Virus record (IMG/VR): IMGVR_UViG_3300034403_000134
Location: 1-29,522 of that record
DNA: 29,522 nt
From: a virus
Strand: one strand, 5' to 3'
Under the pieces are notes generated by a model, which was not told the DNA's origin, did no database searches, and saw only the letters and a list, made by a program, of their open reading frames with translations. This document shows positions 21,228 to 29,137 of this stretch, in pieces. The position numbers were made by a program, and so were the translations under genes. Each line of letters starts with the position of its first letter. The first letter of the stretch is position 1.

Positions 21228-21758
21228 ATGGAAGACAATTTTGATTTAACAGAAATAACTAAAAAAACTCGCAAGAAAGTTAACAGTAGGCAAAAAGGTT
21301 CCTCGTTCGAACGGGGCATCAGTAAACTTCTTAATGATACATTTAATACAGATGAATTCTGTAGATCCCCTGGTTCTGGGGCATTTGCTACTACACATAA
21401 ATTACCAGAATATCTAAAGATATATGGAGACTTAATAACTCCAGAGAACTTTAGGTTTACTATAGAATGTAAGAAGGGATATAACAATATTAATATCTAT
21501 TCTTTATTAGATTATAGTAGCAAATTCTGGGAATTCCTTGCCCAATCCGAAAAAGATTCTAAATCTTCAAAAAAAGAGTCTATGGTTATCTTTAAGCAAG
21601 ACAGAAAACCAACTTTAGCTATTGTAAAAGATAGCACTAGGTTTAGTACATGTATTACTCACCTTACTCTTACTAAGGATACTAAAATCTATAGAATCTA
21701 TAAGCTAGAAGACATACTGGTTGAACCTATTGCTTGTTGGTTTACTGAACTTGCATAA
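21228..21758 (+). CDS. PD-(D/E)XK nuclease, putative Holliday-junction resolvase
   Basis: A 176-residue plus-strand protein with a PD-(D/E)XK core. The first helix is RQKGSSFERGISKLLND (21-37, Glu28 a candidate ligand). CRSPGSGAF follows (45-53), then GDLI (67-70, Asp68) and FTIECKKGY (77-85, Glu80 and Lys82). The K/R-G-S-x-x-E-R start and RxxxSG loop recall archaeal Hjc-type and phage resolvases, which cut four-way junctions before packaging. T4 uses the unrelated gp49. GGAG precedes the ATG. The 3' end overlaps the convergent large gene by 17 bases. The nuclease fold is well supported; junction specificity is inference. Confidence 0.7.
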   Translation: MEDNFDLTEITKKTRKKVNSRQKGSSFERGISKLLNDTFNTDEFCRSPGSGAFATTHKLPEYLKIYGDLITPENFRFTIECKKGYNNINIYSLLDYSSKFWEFLAQSEKDSKSSKKESMVIFKQDRKPTLAIVKDSTRFSTCITHLTLTKDTKIYRIYKLEDILVEPIACWFTELA

Positions 21759-24441
21759 TAAGTTTTTCAAACAACTTCTGCTGAGTATTCATCAGACTTA
21801 GAAGAGTATCAAAAGAGTTTCCTTCAAACAGGTTTTTAATTCTCTTAAGTAGATGCTGTTTCAGGAAGTTGCTATTAATATTTATCTCATAGCGTGTATC
21901 TCTAGCTAAATTATCACCACTACCCTCTCTACTTAAACTCACATACCTACCAGTATCAGGTTCTTCAATGCGTGTAGTTGATCCACCTTCGCTCGCTGCT
22001 TTGACTTCCCATTTCCCGCTAATTATTCCTTCCATTACAGGACGAATAACATCGTTTTGTGAATAGATGGCTACCTTCCCAGACACAAGCCCTCTTTTAC
22101 TGGCTAAGATCTCGTCAATTGAACCTCCAGTAAAGAATACAGTTGCAGCTAAGTGCTTCCTAGCAATCATGGCTCCAGGAGTTAGTTTACCTTTTTCTTT
22201 TCCTTCTTTATGGCGAGCGTTACAGCTTCTGTGCGTTTCATGAGCAATAAGAATTCTAGTAAGCTTTTCTCTGATCCTTCCAATCCCAGTTTCGGTAGCG
22301 GTGTCTTCATCCTCAAGTAATTCCAATATCTCTGCCCTAATGGGACTTTCAGCATGAAAGTTTAGCTGAGTTTTCTCCTTAATTCGATCCGCTATGGCTT
22401 GTGGGTTCTGCTTTATAGACTTACCCTCATCATTATCCATATACCAGTCTGTGCCTGGAAATAGCCCAAAAACCGTATCTTTTATATCGTCATAAACCTG
22501 TTGCTGCTGTCGCACCTTCCTTTTCTCAGCCTCGGTCGTAATTTTCGCTTCTTCGTAGGCTTTATCCCTAAAGGCAACCTGATCTACAGACAATCCACCA
22601 TCACCATCTTTAGTACTTAGATCTAGTCTAAAAAGATCTGATTGCTGTGATCTAATCTGCTCACCAAACTTAGTAGAGCCATCATGCACTTGATTCTTCA
22701 AACTAAGACCCATAACAAAGATTGGAGTATCGCCTCCAATATTGTGAATCTTCTTGTACATTTCAATCATATCTTCTGGTGCGCCCTGCAATACTAAATC
22801 ATCTAAAGTAGTTGGAGTAATATAAGTGGCTGCTTTCTTCTTATCAATCCCTTGATTTACCATAGCAGCTATTGCATCTTCTTCCGTCAGGTGTGCTTCT
22901 GCGTTATCTTTTCTATCACCATTCCCTACTGTTAAACCTACGGGAAGTACAATATCAGGATCCCTAGCAGCTAAGTCTTCAGCCTCTAGCTTTATAATTA
23001 TTTTATATAAATTACTACGCTGACTATTTGTTAATTCTTCTAATGTCTCTATAGCAATGATATCTTCTAAACTTTTAACATCACCACCCTGGCGTTTGAA
23101 ACCTTCCAACCTTGCTAATCCTGCTTTGTGCAGAATGTCATCACTAGATTTTGCTTCCTCTATAACAGCTTGTGCGGATTTAAACAGTAAATCTTTTTTA
23201 GCTGCGTCTTGTTCTTTACTCCACATTCTAAGAAGCAACCCACTAACGCGAAGAGATTCCACCATTTTACCTACATAATTATTAACAACCTGTGGGGTGT
23301 ATGCAAATCTACCTAAAGCACCAAAAGCACTCTTATCTTTATCTATACACCCTGGCTTGTTATCATCATCACATTCGCATCTTTTTTTAATTCTAGTAAT
23401 TGCATCAAGCTCGGGGGCTCCAGCATTCTTCACAATGCCTTCCCCATCCTTAGCGTATGAGATTCGGGTTTTGGTTCCTGACTCATCAATGGAAACCATT
23501 TTCTTTAATCTGGCACAATTTTGATTTACCTCAAATTCTCCTGCAGCCAACTTCTCAAAGAATTGTTTTGCTTGAGTAGCTTTAAGTAAAGTACCTTCAC
23601 TAACAAGTGCTTCGATAGGTCCAACTAAATTACCTTTTTCATCTCTAGCAGGATTACCCTTCTCATCTTTAGGCCATTCAATACCTTTAGCATGGGCTAG
23701 AGTATACTCCCAAGAGGAATTTGACCCTCCTGATCCTCTCATTCCTGCGTATCCTTCTGTTTTTGCCCAAGCGTCAACATTTTCACCTTTTTCACTCCTA
23801 ACTATTGCTGCTCGGGTAATAAGGCTTCTAACTATATTTTTAATCCCTTTAGTTACCTGTTGCATAATCTTCTCGTCTTCAATAACCCCAACCCTATCAA
23901 GGTAAGTACCTGATCTACTAATAGGATCCTCATCTTGAGGAGCTACGACATCCAAATTAATACCAGCATTAGTAAGATCTTTTCCAGCCTTCGCAGCCTT
24001 CGCCTTCTCATCTTCATTTTCCTCATCATCTTTTGCTGCCACACCTAAGAAATCATTTAGAATCTCTACCCAAGAAGGATTTAATCCACCACCCGCAGTA
24101 AAATCCTTACGCTTATCATCCATCCATACCCCATTCTCCATCACCTTTTTCTTACCCTTAGCCGCCATTAAGTTTGCAACATATGTAACCTTAATTCTAG
24201 ACTCCTCTCGCACCTTGTCCCACTCAGGACCCGTACCTTCGACCCCTGCTTTTCGTTCATCTCTTATATAGTACAAAAGTCTAGTGCCTCCTTCTGCTAC
24301 CAAAGGTTGAGTTTCAGGTGCTGAAACCTTAGCAACTGCTGCTGTAGCTGCTGGAATAACAGCCATCTGGTTGTCTGATAAAGCCTTTGTGGCTTCATCA
24401 AGTCTCGCAGAGTATAGTTTTTTAATTAAGTTAAATATCAT
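21742..24441 (-). CDS. Large unidentified protein, possible virion component
   Basis: An 899-residue protein I do not recognise, the longest in the window. It is mostly helical and strongly charged, with no signal peptide or long membrane segment. Features: an Ala-rich stretch (about 27-45), an acidic Lys/Glu run (about 137-155), a Gly/Ser linker, a Cys cluster RCECDDDNKPGC (about 355-366), which might bind metal, and KRKVRQQQQVYDDIKD. The end (LLKRIKNLFEGNSFDTLLSLMNTQQ) looks like a docking tail. It follows the tail-tube gene on the same strand behind a terminator, with its own CTATAATA box 7 nt before the ATG. T4 has the portal gene (gp20) after gp19, but nothing here looks like a portal. 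A virion or internal head protein is a guess from position. Confidence 0.5.
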   Translation of the reverse strand: MIFNLIKKLYSARLDEATKALSDNQMAVIPAATAAVAKVSAPETQPLVAEGGTRLLYYIRDERKAGVEGTGPEWDKVREESRIKVTYVANLMAAKGKKKVMENGVWMDDKRKDFTAGGGLNPSWVEILNDFLGVAAKDDEENEDEKAKAAKAGKDLTNAGINLDVVAPQDEDPISRSGTYLDRVGVIEDEKIMQQVTKGIKNIVRSLITRAAIVRSEKGENVDAWAKTEGYAGMRGSGGSNSSWEYTLAHAKGIEWPKDEKGNPARDEKGNLVGPIEALVSEGTLLKATQAKQFFEKLAAGEFEVNQNCARLKKMVSIDESGTKTRISYAKDGEGIVKNAGAPELDAITRIKKRCECDDDNKPGCIDKDKSAFGALGRFAYTPQVVNNYVGKMVESLRVSGLLLRMWSKEQDAAKKDLLFKSAQAVIEEAKSSDDILHKAGLARLEGFKRQGGDVKSLEDIIAIETLEELTNSQRSNLYKIIIKLEAEDLAARDPDIVLPVGLTVGNGDRKDNAEAHLTEEDAIAAMVNQGIDKKKAATYITPTTLDDLVLQGAPEDMIEMYKKIHNIGGDTPIFVMGLSLKNQVHDGSTKFGEQIRSQQSDLFRLDLSTKDGDGGLSVDQVAFRDKAYEEAKITTEAEKRKVRQQQQVYDDIKDTVFGLFPGTDWYMDNDEGKSIKQNPQAIADRIKEKTQLNFHAESPIRAEILELLEDEDTATETGIGRIREKLTRILIAHETHRSCNARHKEGKEKGKLTPGAMIARKHLAATVFFTGGSIDEILASKRGLVSGKVAIYSQNDVIRPVMEGIISGKWEVKAASEGGSTTRIEEPDTGRYVSLSREGSGDNLARDTRYEININSNFLKQHLLKRIKNLFEGNSFDTLLSLMNTQQKLFEKLIMQVQ

Positions 24442-24448
24442 GGTATTA

Positions 24449-24456
24449 TATTATAG
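24449..24456 (-). promoter_or_regulatory. CTATAATA box 7 nt before the 899-residue protein gene
   Basis: This intergenic octamer on the minus strand lies directly behind the tail-operon terminator and ends 7 nt before the ATG at 24441. No Shine-Dalgarno sequence exists in the gap, so a leaderless transcript is the natural reading. With the terminator it forms a stop-and-restart boundary like that at 7592-7634. Confidence 0.55.
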
Positions 24457-24459
24457 AAG

Positions 24460-24490
24460 AAACCCAGCACAACGAAATTGGGCTGGGTTT
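24460..24490 (-). terminator. Terminator after the tail-tube gene
   Basis: A 9-bp perfect stem (AAACCCAGC with GCTGGGTTT) closes a 13-nt loop, 24 bases past the tube stop. Read on the minus strand it is followed by CTTCT, a weak T-run. On the plus strand it is followed by TTAATTT, so it may act in both directions. Confidence 0.7.
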
Positions 24491-24514
24491 TTAATTTGAC
24501 TTTAAGATTTTTGT

Positions 24515-25042
24515 TTAACTTTTATGATCGGCAAAATCATAACGAAGTGTCATTTCAATAGTATGGAAGTCGTTAGCAGTAGAGTAGTTGTACTCGGATT
24601 CTTTCCAACCCTTGGGATACACACCATACATAGAGGTGCTTCCAACAACATTTAAATCACCATCTAACTGAACTACAGTGCATTTCTGAGCTTTTGCAGT
24701 TGTAATAGTTCCTGTAGTGTTGTCATAAATGGTTTTAAACCAAGTGTATAGTTTTTGTGATGCTCCACTATAAAGATCATCAAAAGTAATGGTCACTTCT
24801 TCAGGTGATGGCTTGCCAGGATAGAAGAATTTCTCATTAACTCTGTGAACTTCAATGTCATCAACAGAAACCCCGATTGGGCTAACTTGCTTCGCAGCAA
24901 GCGTTAACTGATCAGCACCAGGAACACCCTCAAAGTGAACCTCAAACTGATATGCTCTTACAGAATCTAATTCTGTAGAGAGTGCTGGTAGGCTAGTACC
25001 CAGGTTAGCGGGTCTAAATTGATTTTTATAATATGCTGGCAT
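24515..25042 (-). CDS. 19: Tail tube protein, gp19-like
   Basis: A 175-residue protein of the phage T4 gp19 tail-tube family (T4: 163 residues), which stacks in rings to form the inner tube of the contractile tail. Typical features are the N-terminal VRAYQFEVHFEGVPGADQLTLAAKQVSPIGVSVDDIEVHRVNEKFFYPG region, the EVTITFDDLY segment, LYTWFKTIYDNTTG, and GVYPKGWKESEYNYST...EMTLRYDF at the end. The G-x-yP..w...ey...t.d..tiemtlrYD ending is diagnostic. AGGAG precedes the ATG. It follows the sheath gene by 14 bases, the same order as in T4, and a terminator follows. Confidence 0.93.
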   Translation of the reverse strand: MPAYYKNQFRPANLGTSLPALSTELDSVRAYQFEVHFEGVPGADQLTLAAKQVSPIGVSVDDIEVHRVNEKFFYPGKPSPEEVTITFDDLYSGASQKLYTWFKTIYDNTTGTITTAKAQKCTVVQLDGDLNVVGSTSMYGVYPKGWKESEYNYSTANDFHTIEMTLRYDFADHKS

Positions 25043-25056
25043 AGTTTTCTCCTAAA

Positions 25057-27531
25057 TTAGTTTTGTATTTTTGCACTTTGGTTAGTGAGATTAACCTCAA
25101 AGACGATAATTTCAGCAGTCTTAGTTGGCTTAACCAGGATCTTACACCATAGCTCATTCCTATCTACTCTTACTGCAGTGTTTGTGGTTTCATCACAGAT
25201 TACTTTGAATTCCTGAATTCCTCTTCTCCGCTTAATATCATCCAGATCAGCAGTTAAGTGTGCTTGGATAGCAGCGTAAGTAAATTCATCATTAGGTTCG
25301 AAAGTATAGGCTCTTCCCCCCGCAAGGAGTTGTTTCCTAATTTCAATCATTAGTCTTCGAACATTAACCCTATCAAGAGCCGTTGCTGCTCTTTGAGTAG
25401 TTCTTTGACCGAAGATCATAATACCATCTTGCGGGAACTTAACAATAGGATTAACAACATTACCACCACCGTACAGAGCATCACGATCACCTTGCGAAAG
25501 GGGAACTTCAACATCCGTTGGCTTAGTAAGCCTTCCTCTTTCGAGCCCCGCAGGAGCGAACCAAGTTTCCGAAGATTTGTCCGTGAAGGCGAACTGTCTA
25601 GCAGCATAAATGGCAGGGTCATAAAAACGATCCTTCCCATCATAAGTGCTGAAGACTTTCAAGTGAGGGTAATAAATCGCAGCGTAGGAACTATTCAGCG
25701 GAGTAGTTCTACCACTTCCTAGACCATTAACAAACTGGATTGCAGCCTGAGCCCCTCCAATTGCTTCTGGGCAACTAAGAAGAGCCATGAAGTTTTGGGA
25801 TGTTTCAGCTAAGGTCACAAGGTTATTTTGCACCGTCTGAGTTTGAATGCCTGGGACAAGTGCAATACTTATACCTAAAGCATCATCAGTGAAAGCTTGC
25901 ATTCCTGTTTTCTTAGTAGACGAAACATCTACTTTACCAATAAGGGCAGTAGCTCGTTCCGATTCTGTACTTCCGATTCCACTATCACCTCCAGCAAGTC
26001 CTGTATCACTTTGTACAAGCTTAAGGAAGGGCATAGTGAACCTGTTAGCAAAGGAATTGAAACCAAACACACTCATGGTTGGTCCCCCTTGAGGAACTTC
26101 TGTAAGTTGCCAGTTGTTAGGCGCGTCTGGTAGGACTCCACCATCTTTAATCTGATAAGTTTGAGAAACCTTTCTTTCAGGATTAAACATACCGTACTTG
26201 GGATCTAAACCAGTAGCAGTGACTGGAGTACCGCTAAACCAGTGAACACCGTTATTAATGGCATTTGCTGCGCCTGTATATCGTCCAGCACCACCGAAAG
26301 CCGCAGACACGGGAACATCCATGTTACCATGAATATTTCCTGAAGCAGCCGTAAATTCAGTAAAAACATCATACCCTAGAGTATCAATAGTGGCGCATGT
26401 TTGGAACATACCTGTAACATCTAAGTTTACACCGCTCCCTTTAATAATATTACCCTTGATTATTTCCGAGGTAAGGATACTATTTTCTCCCTCATCGAAG
26501 TTAATTGCATCCTCAATAAAGGTGGCCGCAGCACTAGCATTATAGAGGCTTGTCTTAAAGTTTTCCGCTGCTACCCCACCATCTGTAATAGTGACAAGAG
26601 TATCAAGACCACCTTCAGCAGTAATTTTGAGGGAGTTGCCATTAATTTTTCCGTATGCGTCAGTTGTTTTGTTGTACCCAGATCCTGAGTAGAGCGATTC
26701 TGTTAAGTACCCTGGACCCGCTTTATCGGTAGCCAAGGGTGCTGGATACTGATAACCGTGTACTCTAACAGCAGATGTATATAATCCTGAAGTGGTAGCC
26801 TCTGAACTATCACCAGCGTAGTAACCAGTATTGCCTACTGGCTGAAGGACATTAAGACCAGTTGTAAGCCCAGCATCTGTGAACGCAGCGACATCCATGT
26901 AAGCTCCAGAGCCAGCATACTTGCCAACTAAGAATCCAGCACATACAGAAGAGGTATTTGCATCGAATTGAACAGAAACCTCATCATCACTTACTTCCCC
27001 GCCAATTCTAGACTTGAGTGCTTCTGCTTGGTTATTCCACAAAGCGTCAGGTAAAGTTCCTGCTGGAATATTGAAGGTCTTGGGTGCCGCATATTGTGCA
27101 GTACCCGTCTCATCATAAACCTGAACATGTAAGTAAAGCGATCTACCGATGCCGAAAGAAGAACCTCTTAAGGTTCCAGCATCATTAGCAGTAGATGGGA
27201 CTCCACTAACATAAACAGCAGGACAAGCACCAATGATGCCTACAGCAGAAGCATCTGCAACAGCACCTTCAACGGCTGCTCTAACATAATACAGTTGATC
27301 AGTAGTTTCTAGGATCTCCAAGGACCCTTCTATCCCTTGTCCAGGAAGACTTTCCGAGGGTTCTCCAAACATGCTAACTAATTCACCTTGATTAGTTATT
27401 AGTGTTGCTACTCCGACTGGTCCCCTGTTTGCAAAACCACACACTCCGACTGCGGTGCCTCCAGTAGTCGGAGTGTATTGGGAGTTATCCTTCTCTATGA
27501 CATATACGCCAGGACTTATAAACTTTGCCAT
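25057..27531 (-). CDS. 18: Tail sheath protein, gp18-like
   Basis: An 824-residue contractile tail sheath protein, larger than T4 gp18 (659). The N-terminal ISPGVYVIEKDNS (5-17), AVGVCGFANRGPVGVATLITNQGELVSMFG (about 27-56) and YYVRAA (about 80-85) are the family's opening. The C-terminal domain has YYPHLKVFSTYDGKDRFYDPAIYAARQFAFTDKSSETWFAPAG, GRLTKPTDVEVPLSQGDRDALY, NPIVKFPQDGIMIFGQRTTQRAATALDRVNVRRLMIEIRKQL and KRRRGIQEFKVICDETTN, all conserved among sheath proteins. The middle (about 90-560) is variable and rich in Gly, Thr and Ala, so the added length is probably in the surface-exposed domains. AGGTAAT precedes the ATG. Confidence 0.94.
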   Translation of the reverse strand: MAKFISPGVYVIEKDNSQYTPTTGGTAVGVCGFANRGPVGVATLITNQGELVSMFGEPSESLPGQGIEGSLEILETTDQLYYVRAAVEGAVADASAVGIIGACPAVYVSGVPSTANDAGTLRGSSFGIGRSLYLHVQVYDETGTAQYAAPKTFNIPAGTLPDALWNNQAEALKSRIGGEVSDDEVSVQFDANTSSVCAGFLVGKYAGSGAYMDVAAFTDAGLTTGLNVLQPVGNTGYYAGDSSEATTSGLYTSAVRVHGYQYPAPLATDKAGPGYLTESLYSGSGYNKTTDAYGKINGNSLKITAEGGLDTLVTITDGGVAAENFKTSLYNASAAATFIEDAINFDEGENSILTSEIIKGNIIKGSGVNLDVTGMFQTCATIDTLGYDVFTEFTAASGNIHGNMDVPVSAAFGGAGRYTGAANAINNGVHWFSGTPVTATGLDPKYGMFNPERKVSQTYQIKDGGVLPDAPNNWQLTEVPQGGPTMSVFGFNSFANRFTMPFLKLVQSDTGLAGGDSGIGSTESERATALIGKVDVSSTKKTGMQAFTDDALGISIALVPGIQTQTVQNNLVTLAETSQNFMALLSCPEAIGGAQAAIQFVNGLGSGRTTPLNSSYAAIYYPHLKVFSTYDGKDRFYDPAIYAARQFAFTDKSSETWFAPAGLERGRLTKPTDVEVPLSQGDRDALYGGGNVVNPIVKFPQDGIMIFGQRTTQRAATALDRVNVRRLMIEIRKQLLAGGRAYTFEPNDEFTYAAIQAHLTADLDDIKRRRGIQEFKVICDETTNTAVRVDRNELWCKILVKPTKTAEIIVFEVNLTNQSAKIQN

Positions 27532-27536
27532 AATTA

Positions 27537-27725
27537 TTACCTATTCTTGTTAGTTATTTTTAGTATTCTACGCTGTTCTAGAGTTTTAATTTGATCCGAA
27601 ATCCAACTTAACGGAACAGTAACACTCTCTCCAGGTTTTAACCAATGCTGGGATATTGGACCAGCTAAATGATTATTAAATAACAATGTCTTGCTTTGCA
27701 ACCCTTCATTAGTTATCGTTTTCAT
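27537..27725 (-). CDS. Small hypothetical protein
   Basis: A 62-residue protein with no recognised motif. A central HWLKPGESVTVPLSWISDQIKTLEQRRIL suggests a small beta-hairpin followed by a helix, and the ends are basic. It has a good ribosome binding site (GAGAGG before the ATG) and sits 5 bases ahead of the sheath gene, between gp15 and gp18. Short proteins with an 'lkpGesv.vP' segment occur near sheath genes in other phages, so a tail role is plausible, but I cannot name it. The coding call rests on the ribosome binding site and tight packing. Confidence 0.6.
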   Translation of the reverse strand: MKTITNEGLQSKTLLFNNHLAGPISQHWLKPGESVTVPLSWISDQIKTLEQRRILKITNKNR

Positions 27726-27787
27726 GTAGAACCTCTCTAAATTATTTACGCAAGATAAGCCTTTTTTAGATAAGATTTCTTATTTTT

Positions 27788-28567
27788 TTAAATGATTATA
27801 TCAGAAGTTGTAGTTTCTGTATTGTTTGAGTACACATCATACTCAACTTTGAACTCTTCGATTTGTCCAGTAGAGGTAATTAAGAACTTCGGATTAGGCA
27901 AATAGGTTTGCACTTCTATAGTTACACCTCTCTTAAGTACCCTATCTTCCTTATCCCCTGTAGCTACATCTGAATTATCAGCCTCTGTAGTTAGAAATGC
28001 TTTAGTATTTTGTGCAGTAGAAGTTTCCAAGCGTAACTCGGGGTTAAACATTAATCTTATTTGTTCTAATATTTGATCCATGTCAGCCCTATATTTTGAC
28101 CAGATATTAATGCTATAACTAATATTAATCGCTTTCGGTGCTAGTGATAAGACTCTAATAGCTCTTTCCTTATTCTTGTCCCAATATTTTTGATGAACTA
28201 TTGTTGGTTCATACCTTCGCCTAGCCACATCATCCTCGGAGGTTGTTTGAGTTATGGATATTATGGGCAACACTAGGTTAGTCTGCTCTGTCATCTTAGC
28301 TGCTATTCTCTCAGGATTACCATGAACACATTTGATAGAAACTGCCTTACCATTAGGTGCTAAGTATTTTAATTTACCAAAAATGGTTAGCAAAGAACTT
28401 AATGTATCACGATACACCAAAGGGATTTTTAAGTGCTGCTGCGATGCATTTCTTATGTATGCTTTAACCCTCATACCTGCACGAACTGTATTTGGTATAT
28501 TGGGAGGCGTATTATCAATAGCCCCTTTTAAGAAAGTCTCCACTCCACTAGTATTTAAAGTACCCAT
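27788..28567 (-). CDS. 15: Tail sheath stabiliser / tail completion protein, gp15-like
   Basis: A 259-residue protein resembling T4 gp15 (272 residues), which caps the tail and joins it to the neck. The middle is the recognisable part: LKIPLVYRDTLSSLLTI (about 46-62) corresponds to the 'vPv.yg' entry strand, LPIISITQTTSEDDVARRRY (about 99-118) to the 'lP.isi......d..R' strand and linker, and KAINISYSINIWSKYRADMDQILEQIRLMFNP (about 143-174) to the 'p....y.l.i.t....d..qi.eqil..F.P' helix. The ATG overlaps the gp14 stop as TAATG. The gene order with gp13 and gp14 upstream supports the call. Confidence 0.78.
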   Translation of the reverse strand: MGTLNTSGVETFLKGAIDNTPPNIPNTVRAGMRVKAYIRNASQQHLKIPLVYRDTLSSLLTIFGKLKYLAPNGKAVSIKCVHGNPERIAAKMTEQTNLVLPIISITQTTSEDDVARRRYEPTIVHQKYWDKNKERAIRVLSLAPKAINISYSINIWSKYRADMDQILEQIRLMFNPELRLETSTAQNTKAFLTTEADNSDVATGDKEDRVLKRGVTIEVQTYLPNPKFLITSTGQIEEFKVEYDVYSNNTETTTSDIII

Positions 28568-29133
28568 TAGTTAAACTTAACCCCCTCAGCATCGTCAGCA
28601 ACATCTGGGAGATACTCATCACTAACCTCTTCAGTATCACGGAGGAGTCTAGCATAGCAAGAGAGGTGATAAACCCCGTAAGATTCAAAGCTATCCTCCT
28701 GTACTTGATAGATCTCATATTTCTGATCTTGGAAATGAGGTTTAATTACATCCCCTTCCTCTGGTCTTCTCCCTACCTTCTGTTGGATATAGCTCTTATT
28801 AAAGACAAATACTTGGTCATTTGTAACCTCAATACCGAACTCAGTTAAATTTTCCTGTAGAACAGAGGGTTCGTAGTGACCAAACACAGTAATAGGTTGC
28901 CTGGATACTACTTTTTCCCTAACTTCCTGATAGACAGTATCAATATCTTCGTGGTCTACATAAATTTTATAAAACTCAAGCTTTGATCCAGACAATCTGA
29001 TGAGTTCATCATCAACAATATTAAACAGATTAATATCGGGGTTCGTGGGATCAAAAAGATTAAGCTCGCTCTCACTATCCATATCAGGGATAATGGGCAT
29101 CTGCGTAGTTACTCTATACTTTTTCTTAACCAT
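28567..29133 (-). CDS. 14: Neck protein, gp14-like
   Basis: A 188-residue protein I place with T4 gp14 (256 residues), a neck component that joins the filled head to the tail. The supporting stretch is FNKSYIQQKVGRRPEEGDVIKPHFQDQKYEIYQVQED (about 106-142). This 'f....fq...gr.P..GDli..p....lfeI..v' pattern is the conserved core of gp14. Before it, EPSVLQENLTEFGIEVTNDQVFVF fits the family too. The C-terminus is acidic. It sits between gp13-like and gp15-like genes, as in T4, 4 bases after the first and overlapping the second. Confidence 0.75.
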   Translation of the reverse strand: MVKKKYRVTTQMPIIPDMDSESELNLFDPTNPDINLFNIVDDELIRLSGSKLEFYKIYVDHEDIDTVYQEVREKVVSRQPITVFGHYEPSVLQENLTEFGIEVTNDQVFVFNKSYIQQKVGRRPEEGDVIKPHFQDQKYEIYQVQEDSFESYGVYHLSCYARLLRDTEEVSDEYLPDVADDAEGVKFN

Positions 29134-29137
29134 CTAT

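Noticed and set aside
27726-27787. Short inverted repeat (ATAAGA..TCTTAT) with a T-run on the plus strand and two AGATAAG copies
   Set aside because: The stem is 6 bp and all AT-rich, and no plus-strand gene ends nearby; the repeats are too short to stand out in AT-rich sequence.
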